Assembly: GCA_029974925.1 (NCBI GenBank) | Contig: JARKQH010000094.1 | Location: forward strand, 1 to 38,726 | Origin: Verrucomicrobiota bacterium | GTDB taxonomy: Bacteria > Verrucomicrobiota > Verrucomicrobiia > Limisphaerales > UBA8199 | DNA length: 38,726 nt | Direction: 5' to 3' | Shown: positions 33,575 to 38,726 of the stretch, piece after piece | Position numbering within the stretch: position 1 is the stretch's first letter | Layout of the letters: every line of letters begins with the position of its first letter | Program-made: the position numbers and the translations under genes | The notes under the pieces: generated by a model | What the model was told of the DNA's origin: nothing | Databases searched by the model: none | Seen by the model: only the letters and a program-made list of their open reading frames with translations

Positions 33575-34900
33575 ATGAAAAAAGCGACGAAAGCATTCTT
33601 TCCCGACATTCCGAAGATTCAATACGAAGGTCCCAACTCGCGCAATCCGCTGGCTTTCAAGCACTACAATCCCGACGAGGTGGTGGAGGGCAAGACCATG
33701 AAGGAACATCTGCGCTTTTCGGTGACCTACTGGCACACGATCCGCGGGCAGTTGGCGGACATGTTCGGCGTCGGCACCGCGTTGCGTCCTTGGGAGGACG
33801 GCACCAATTCGATGAAAATGGCGGAAACCCGAGTGCGGGTTGCCTTCGAGTTCCTCGAAAAGCTTGGCGCCCCCTTCTACGCCTTTCATGACCGCGACGT
33901 GGCGCCGGAGGGCCGGAATCTCAGGGAAACCAACCGCAATCTGGATGCCATCGTCAAAATCCTCAAACAAGAGCAGCAGCGCACGGGCGTGAAACTGCTG
34001 TGGGGAACGGCCTGCCTGTTCGCCCATCCACGTTATGTGCACGGGGCGGCCACGAGCTGCAACGCGGATGTGTTCGCCTACGCGGCGGCGCAGGTGAAGA
34101 AAGCCATCGAGGTGACTCATGAGCTGAAGGGTGAAGGTTACGTTTTCTGGGGTGGACGCGAGGGCTATTCCACCCTCTGGAACACCGACCTCAAGCGGGA
34201 GATGGAGCATCTGGCCCGGTTCCTGCACCTGGCGGTGGACCATAAGAAGGCCATCGGCTTCAAGGGCCAGTTTTACATCGAGCCCAAACCGAAGGAACCC
34301 ACCAAACACCAGTACGACTCGGATGCGGCGGCCTGTTTGAATTTTCTGCGGGAATACGACCTGTTGAAGGATTTCAAACTCAACCTGGAAACCAACCATG
34401 CGACGCTGGCCGGTCACACCATGCAGCATGAGATGGAAGTGGCCATTGCCGCGGGCGCCTTGGGGTCCATAGACGCCAACACCGGCGACCTGCTCCTGGG
34501 CTGGGACACCGACCAGTTCCCGACCAACATCTATCTCACGACGGAGATCATGCTGTCCATCCTGCACATGGGCGGGTTCACCACGGGGGGAACGAACTTC
34601 GACGCCAAGGTGCGGCGCGAGAGTTTCGAACCCGTGGACCTGTTTTACGCCCACATTGGCGGCATGGACGCTTTTGCCCGGGGCTTGAAGATTGCGGCGG
34701 CCATCCGCAAGGACGGGCGTTTGGCGGAATTCATTCGTCAGCGGTATGCCTCGTGGGACACCGGCATTGGTGCGAAGATTGAATCTGGCAAGGCCAGTTT
34801 CAAGGATCTCGAGGCCTACATGCTCAAGCGCGGCGACATCACCCCCAACACCAGCGGCCGGCAGGAGCTGCTCGAAAACATCATCAACGAGTTCATCTGA
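33575..34900 (+). CDS. xylA: Xylose isomerase
   Basis: 441 residues, matching class II xylose isomerases (about 440). It converts D-xylose to D-xylulose, and glucose to fructose in vitro. Active-site and metal residues are all visible: H105 and D108 in [17 protein letters not shown], the metal ligands in [11 protein letters not shown], and [19 protein letters not shown]. The N-terminus [20 protein letters not shown] is typical of the class. ATG 33575 is preferred over a TTG at 33551 because it begins the conserved sequence. No xylulokinase (xylB) or transporter is adjacent. mqnE follows 47 bases later but is functionally unrelated. Confidence 0.97.
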   Translation: MKKATKAFFPDIPKIQYEGPNSRNPLAFKHYNPDEVVEGKTMKEHLRFSVTYWHTIRGQLADMFGVGTALRPWEDGTNSMKMAETRVRVAFEFLEKLGAPFYAFHDRDVAPEGRNLRETNRNLDAIVKILKQEQQRTGVKLLWGTACLFAHPRYVHGAATSCNADVFAYAAAQVKKAIEVTHELKGEGYVFWGGREGYSTLWNTDLKREMEHLARFLHLAVDHKKAIGFKGQFYIEPKPKEPTKHQYDSDAAACLNFLREYDLLKDFKLNLETNHATLAGHTMQHEMEVAIAAGALGSIDANTGDLLLGWDTDQFPTNIYLTTEIMLSILHMGGFTTGGTNFDAKVRRESFEPVDLFYAHIGGMDAFARGLKIAAAIRKDGRLAEFIRQRYASWDTGIGAKIESGKASFKDLEAYMLKRGDITPNTSGRQELLENIINEFI

Positions 34901-34947
34901 CCCCGGTTGGCATTTGCCAAACCGCGCGGGTTTGTTAATCGTAAGCT

Positions 34948-36102
34948 GTGCATTATTTTGTGCAGCGCAGCGACCTGCGCGACCTATACGAAAAGACCGC
35001 CGCCGGCGAACGGATTTCCGACGCCGACGCGTTGCGGCTTTTCGAGAGCCGGGACCTCAATGCGGTGGGAGCGATTGCCGACCTCGCCCGGCAGCGGCGG
35101 GTCGGCAACCGTGCCAGCTATATCCTAAACCGCTACATCAATTACTCCAATTACTGCATTCTGAGCTGCCAGTTCTGTTCGTTCGCCCGCAAGAAGCGGG
35201 ACGCCGACGGCTTCCAGCTTTCCCTCGAGGAGATCGTGGAAAAGGCGCGCGAGGCGCTCAAGCTCGGCATCACGGAGCTGCACATCGTCGGCGGTCTCCA
35301 TCCTTCGCTGCCATTCACCTATTACCTCGAGATGCTTCGGGCGCTTCGGGCGCTGGACGGGCGCCTGCAGCTCAAATGCTTTACTGCGATTGAGGTCCTG
35401 CATCTGTCGTGGCTGGCCCGGAAGCCCGTCCAGGAGACGCTGCGCGAATTGAAAGCCGCCGGTCTGGATTCCCTCACCGGCGGCGGCGCGGAGATTTTTC
35501 GCAAGGAGGTGCGGTCGGCCATCGCCCTGGGCAAGGAATCCGCCGAGGAATACCTGGACGTGCACCGGCAATGGCATCAGCTTGGGGGCCGCAGCACCTG
35601 CACCATGCTTTACGGCCACGTGGAAACGCTGGCGGACCGGGTGGACCACCTCCGGCGCCTGCGCGAGCTCCAGGACGAAACCCGCGGGTTTGTCGGTTTC
35701 GTGCCGCTGCCCTACCAGCCGGAGAACAACCGCATTCCCGTATCCCATCCGCCAACCGGATATGACGCGCTGCGAACCATCGCCGTCAGCCGCATCTACC
35801 TGGACAATTTCGACCACATCACCGCCTACTGGGTGGGCCTGGGGCTTAAACTGGCGCAGGTGGCCCTGAGCTATGGCGCCGATGACCTTCACGGGACGAT
35901 TCTGGAAGAGCACATCTTCCACATGGCCGGCGCCGCCACGCCCCAGTTGCAGACCGAGGCGGCCATGGTGAAAGCCATTCGCGAGGCCGGGCGAATCCCC
36001 GTTCAACGCGACACCTTCTACCAACCGGTGAAGGTTTGGGAGGACTCCGTCCCGGAGGCCGGGACGAGCGACGGCCCGACGCCGCCCTACGAACACGCCT
36101 GA
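34948..36102 (+). CDS. mqnE: Aminofutalosine synthase (radical SAM, menaquinone biosynthesis)
   Basis: 384 residues from GTG 34948. The radical SAM cluster is C70, C74 and C77 in YCILSCQFCSFARKK. Further motifs fit MqnE better than its relative MqnC: LHIVGGLHPSLPFTYYLEML, CFTAIEVLHLSW, GLDSLTGGGAEIF, TMLYGHVETLADRVDHL and FVPLPYQPENN. MqnE joins 3-[(1-carboxyvinyl)oxy]benzoate with SAM-derived adenosyl radical to make aminofutalosine, the second step of the futalosine menaquinone route. This implies that the organism makes menaquinone without MenFDHCEB. Partners mqnA, mqnB, mqnC and mqnD are not in this window. Confidence 0.93.
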   Translation: MHYFVQRSDLRDLYEKTAAGERISDADALRLFESRDLNAVGAIADLARQRRVGNRASYILNRYINYSNYCILSCQFCSFARKKRDADGFQLSLEEIVEKAREALKLGITELHIVGGLHPSLPFTYYLEMLRALRALDGRLQLKCFTAIEVLHLSWLARKPVQETLRELKAAGLDSLTGGGAEIFRKEVRSAIALGKESAEEYLDVHRQWHQLGGRSTCTMLYGHVETLADRVDHLRRLRELQDETRGFVGFVPLPYQPENNRIPVSHPPTGYDALRTIAVSRIYLDNFDHITAYWVGLGLKLAQVALSYGADDLHGTILEEHIFHMAGAATPQLQTEAAMVKAIREAGRIPVQRDTFYQPVKVWEDSVPEAGTSDGPTPPYEHA

Positions 36103-36133
36103 CCAGCCGTCCGATCCGCCAACAGCGCCTCGC

Positions 36134-36895
36134 TCAGGGGCCCAGCCGCCGGAGGCGAAGGTTCTTGAACGCAACTTCCATGGGCGGTCCGACATGCAGT
36201 TGCACTGCCAGCACCCCCTCCCTGGCCGCCTTGGCCACGCATTCATCGGTCACATCCACCGTCTGCCGGCCATTGACAAAGTGCTGAAGATGATTGCCGC
36301 GGGCGATGATGACGTATTCGTTCCAATCTCCCTGGCGGATGCCGGCTTGGATTTCGTGCGCTTTACCGACCGAGCCGGTCACTTTTTTCTGTCCGTCGGC
36401 CGTCCAGACCACCTTCTCTCCACGCAGCGCCATGATGCCGCGGGTCATCCTTTCCTCATACAGGATGCCCGTGTAGTTGGTGCCCGCCTCGATGTCGGCC
36501 TGGTAACCGCCAACCACCCGTTGGGCCGCATCCAGCACGCGGCTGCGATACTGAATGCCGGAGTTGGCACTGCCGCCGGGACTCAACGGTCTCACCCGGT
36601 ACGAGCACCGCAGCTCAAAATCGCCCACCGTGCCGTTCGTCCAGATGAGGAACGTGTTCACTTTAATCGGCGCCTCCGCCGAGGTCCGGCCCACGATGGC
36701 CCCGTCTTCGACCGACCACAAGCCGGGCTGGCCATCCCAGCCGGTGAGGTCGCGGCCATTGAAGAGGCTCTCGAAACCCGGTTCGGCGTGCGGCCCGGCG
36801 TTCGGCGGCGAGCCGGCTTGCGCCAGCAAGGGACGAAGATTGCCCCATGAGGCGGCGACCACGATGACAAGGGCGAGGGAAACGAATGGTCTCAT
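36134..36895 (-). CDS. Exported DUF1080 (3-keto-disaccharide hydrolase-like) protein
   Basis: 253 residues from ATG 36895. The signal peptide is MRPFVSLALVIVVAASWG and following residues. The family signature GFESLFNGRDLTGWDG opens the mature domain, followed by LWSVEDGAIVGRT, FELRCSYRVRPL, GSANSGIQYRS, VGGYQADIEAG and the final MEVAFKNLRLRRL strand. This is the concanavalin-like fold of PF06439. Some members hydrolyse 3-keto-glycosides and others are only sugar-binding, so the activity here is unproven. These proteins are expanded in Planctomycetota and Verrucomicrobiota. It lies downstream of the epimerase gene on the same strand with a 51-base gap; a joint role in processing unusual sugars is plausible (inference). 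Confidence 0.88.
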   Translation of the reverse strand: MRPFVSLALVIVVAASWGNLRPLLAQAGSPPNAGPHAEPGFESLFNGRDLTGWDGQPGLWSVEDGAIVGRTSAEAPIKVNTFLIWTNGTVGDFELRCSYRVRPLSPGGSANSGIQYRSRVLDAAQRVVGGYQADIEAGTNYTGILYEERMTRGIMALRGEKVVWTADGQKKVTGSVGKAHEIQAGIRQGDWNEYVIIARGNHLQHFVNGRQTVDVTDECVAKAAREGVLAVQLHVGPPMEVAFKNLRLRRLGP

Positions 36896-36946
36896 ATCCA
36901 AAACGGGAGATTGAATGCCAGGTGACTCGTGAAGAGGGGCCGCAGT

Positions 36947-37834
36947 TTATTTCCGGCCGGGCCTCGCCTTGCCAGTCGTCATCCGGGCGGCGCCAAACAG
37001 CTTGCGCAGGAGTTTGAGCCCTTTGAGGGCAATTTCCTCCTGCGAAGGCTCGATTTGGCGCCAGATCGAGGCCGCGCGGGCGATGACCTTCACATCGGGC
37101 GTGAAGGATTCGATCACAATATCGCCTTGGTAGTTGATATCCTTGAGCGCCTGGGCGATGGCGGGCCAGTCAATGTGATCGCTGCCCGGCGTGCCCCGGT
37201 CGCAGCCGCAGGCGTGGAAGTGCCCCAGCCGCCGGCCGGCTTTGCGGATGGCAGCGGCCGGGTCCTTCTCTTCGATGTTCATGTGAAAGGTATCCAGGAG
37301 CAACTTGAGTGCGGGGCTGCCGACATCGGCGATCATCTGCAACGCCTGCTCGCAGGTGTTGATGAAGTCGGTTTCAAAGCGGTTCAAGGGCTCCAGACAG
37401 ATTTGCTTGCCGCGGTCCTCGGCGTACCGCGCAAGCGTCTTGAGATTTCGCACGACCGTTTTCCATTGCTGGCGATACTCCGCTGGCGGCACGGCTTCCG
37501 CCCGGCCTACCACCGAATAGACCGGCCCGATCAGCGACGGGCAATCCAGCGCGACCATCTGGTCAAGGAGCGCCCGAAAATAGTCCATCCCGATTTTCTG
37601 CTCGCGCGGGGTGCCGCGCAGATCCCGCCCGGCGGCGGTGACGGCGCAGAGCGAGCCGCAAACCAGCCCCTCCCGGTCCAACTCGGCTTTGACGCGGACG
37701 GGGTCAATGTGGGCGGGATCCTCGACAGGGATTTCGACCGACTCGAAACCCCACTTCTTAAAGCGCTTGAACCAGCCAGTACTCTGGGTGGTGAAGGGGG
37801 AAATGAACAGGAAGGTGTTAAGGCCGAATCTCAT
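36947..37834 (-). CDS. Sugar epimerase of the D-tagatose/D-psicose 3-epimerase type
   Basis: 295 residues from ATG 37834. It is a xylose-isomerase-like TIM barrel (AP endonuclease 2 superfamily). The four metal/catalytic residues of ketose 3-epimerases are present: E148 in CLEPLNRFE, D181 in LLLDTFHMNIEE, H207 in GHFHACGCDRG and E242 in DIVIESF. Their spacing equals that of the Pseudomonas cichorii enzyme (E152, D185, H211, E246), so activity on a ketose or a closely related keto-sugar is likely. Other close relatives act on 3-keto sugars. The frame stays open to 37921, but the conserved MRFGLNTFLF start is at 37834. It is followed by the DUF1080 gene and divergent from the sensor kinase gene. 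Confidence 0.85.
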   Translation of the reverse strand: MRFGLNTFLFISPFTTQSTGWFKRFKKWGFESVEIPVEDPAHIDPVRVKAELDREGLVCGSLCAVTAAGRDLRGTPREQKIGMDYFRALLDQMVALDCPSLIGPVYSVVGRAEAVPPAEYRQQWKTVVRNLKTLARYAEDRGKQICLEPLNRFETDFINTCEQALQMIADVGSPALKLLLDTFHMNIEEKDPAAAIRKAGRRLGHFHACGCDRGTPGSDHIDWPAIAQALKDINYQGDIVIESFTPDVKVIARAASIWRQIEPSQEEIALKGLKLLRKLFGAARMTTGKARPGRK

Positions 37835-38046
37835 AATGAGATTGGAGCGTAGCCCAGCGGGCAGCGGTGTCAATGCCCATGGAAGGGGCAGCCCATGGCT
37901 CACCCGCCGGTGTCCAGCCACCGAAGATTCCCCCGGCGGCGAACGCCATAGAAACTACACCCCATTGTCAATCGAAACCGAATCGGCTTTGCTGGACCCG
38001 GTTGCGTCCGCGTGCGGTCATCGAGCCGGCGCCTGGAAACCAGGAA

Positions 38047-38726
38047 ATGTTCTGGAAAAAACAGCGCCTGACCTTGGGGTTGGCAGCAAGCCTCGGGCTG
38101 TTGCTGCTGGCGGTTCCCCTCGTCTTTTTTCATGAGACCCTCCATCGGGAGGCGGGGTGGTGGCGGATTGCCGAACAGCTTGGCACCTACGCGGGAATCG
38201 CCCTGCTGGCGGTCATGGCGGGTGGTTCCGTGATCTGGGTCATTTCCCGAAGGCTGCGCGAAAGCCGGGCCCGCCTGGCCGGCATAATTGATTCGGCCAT
38301 GGACGCCATCATCAGCGTGGATGCCAGCCAGCGGATTGTGGTCTTCAACGCCGCCGCGGAGCGGATGTTCCGTTGTCCCGCCGCCGAGGCCATCGGGAGC
38401 CCCTTGGAACGTTTCATCCCGGAGCGCTTCCGCCCCGCCCACCGGGCCCACATCGAAGCCTTCAGCCAAACAGGTGTCACCGCCCGGGCGCTGGGCCATT
38501 TGCAACCCTTGGTGGCGCTGCGGGCGGACGGGGAAGAATTCCCCATTGAGGCTTCGATCTCCCAGACCGAAGCGGGCGGGCAAAAACTCTTTACGGTGAT
38601 TCTCAGGGATATTTCCGAGCGCCGGGCGGCTGAGGAGCGCATCCGCAGTCTGAACCTCGAGCTGGAACAGCGCGTCGCGGACCGGACGGCGGAGTTGACC
38701 GCGGCCAATCGCGAGCTCGAATCCTT
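38047..38726 (+). CDS. PAS-domain membrane sensor kinase, partial (3' end outside window)
   Basis: 226 residues are visible from ATG 38047 and the frame runs off the window. Two membrane segments (about residues 8-28 and 48-66) with a short periplasmic loop are followed by a PAS domain (about 75-192): LAGIIDSAMDAIISVDASQR, NAAAERMFRC, ERFIPERFRPAHRAHI, LRADGEEFPIEASISQ and LFTVILRDISERRAAEER. Next is a coiled-coil (LNLELEQRVADRTAELTAAN), the usual linker before a HisKA/HATPase core. It is therefore most likely a sensor histidine kinase, though the catalytic domain lies outside the window. The ligand is unknown. An AGGA-like sequence precedes the ATG. Confidence 0.82.
   Translation, partial: MFWKKQRLTLGLAASLGLLLLAVPLVFFHETLHREAGWWRIAEQLGTYAGIALLAVMAGGSVIWVISRRLRESRARLAGIIDSAMDAIISVDASQRIVVFNAAAERMFRCPAAEAIGSPLERFIPERFRPAHRAHIEAFSQTGVTARALGHLQPLVALRADGEEFPIEASISQTEAGGQKLFTVILRDISERRAAEERIRSLNLELEQRVADRTAELTAANRELES

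Noticed and set aside
1-38726. CRISPR arrays, tRNA or rRNA genes
   Set aside because: No regularly spaced direct repeats and no cloverleaf or rRNA-like sequence were recognised by eye; a tRNAscan or Infernal run would be needed to exclude a missed tRNA.

Overview
The window looks like a chromosomal segment of a high-GC member of the Verrucomicrobiota (Limisphaerales/Pedosphaera-like). This is inferred from gene content: PEP-CTERM exported proteins, a giant PATR-repeat surface protein, sulfatases, a DUF1080 protein, a DUF1559-type pseudopilin, a DUF362 protein with a Tat leader, and futalosine-type menaquinone synthesis. No rRNA, tRNA, CRISPR array or intact mobile element was seen.

Layout. 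1-4.6 kb is metabolic: a glycosidase-like gene cut by the left edge, KDPG aldolase (eda), and a minus-strand run glutaredoxin > panC > nadB (redox, pantothenate, NAD). 4.8-12.2 kb holds a Tat-exported DUF362 protein and a minus-strand run of a VWA-like membrane protein with a long Pro/Ala/Thr stalk, two exported sulfatases and a pseudopilin. 12.6-16.4 kb is an SNF2-family ATPase overlapping a SWIM zinc-finger protein. 16.4-19.7 kb is a tightly overlapped five-gene type II secretion/type IV pilus-like cluster: two GspF-type membrane proteins, two pseudopilins and a PilX/GspK-like mini-protein, with no ATPase or secretin nearby.

19.7-20.5 kb carries no intact gene but contains a decayed IS3-family transposase spread over three frames. 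20.5-30.2 kb is an extracellular-protein island on the plus strand: a 1514-residue PATR protein with an internal duplication, a PEP-CTERM protein, an NHL propeller protein and a beta-helix protein. Three of these four share a similar short terminal module.

30.3-38.7 kb returns to housekeeping and sugar genes: prfB with a textbook programmed +1 frameshift, trpC, a second PEP-CTERM gene (minus), xylA, mqnE, a DUF1080 protein, a D-tagatose/psicose-3-epimerase-like protein, and the N-terminal half of a PAS sensor kinase cut by the right edge. Sulfatases, xylose isomerase, KDPG aldolase, epimerase, DUF1080 and the glycosidase-like gene together suggest a polysaccharide or sugar-acid degrader. The least described parts are the reduced pilin/GspF operon, the VWA-stalk protein, the SNF2-SWIM pair and the shared module of the surface proteins.
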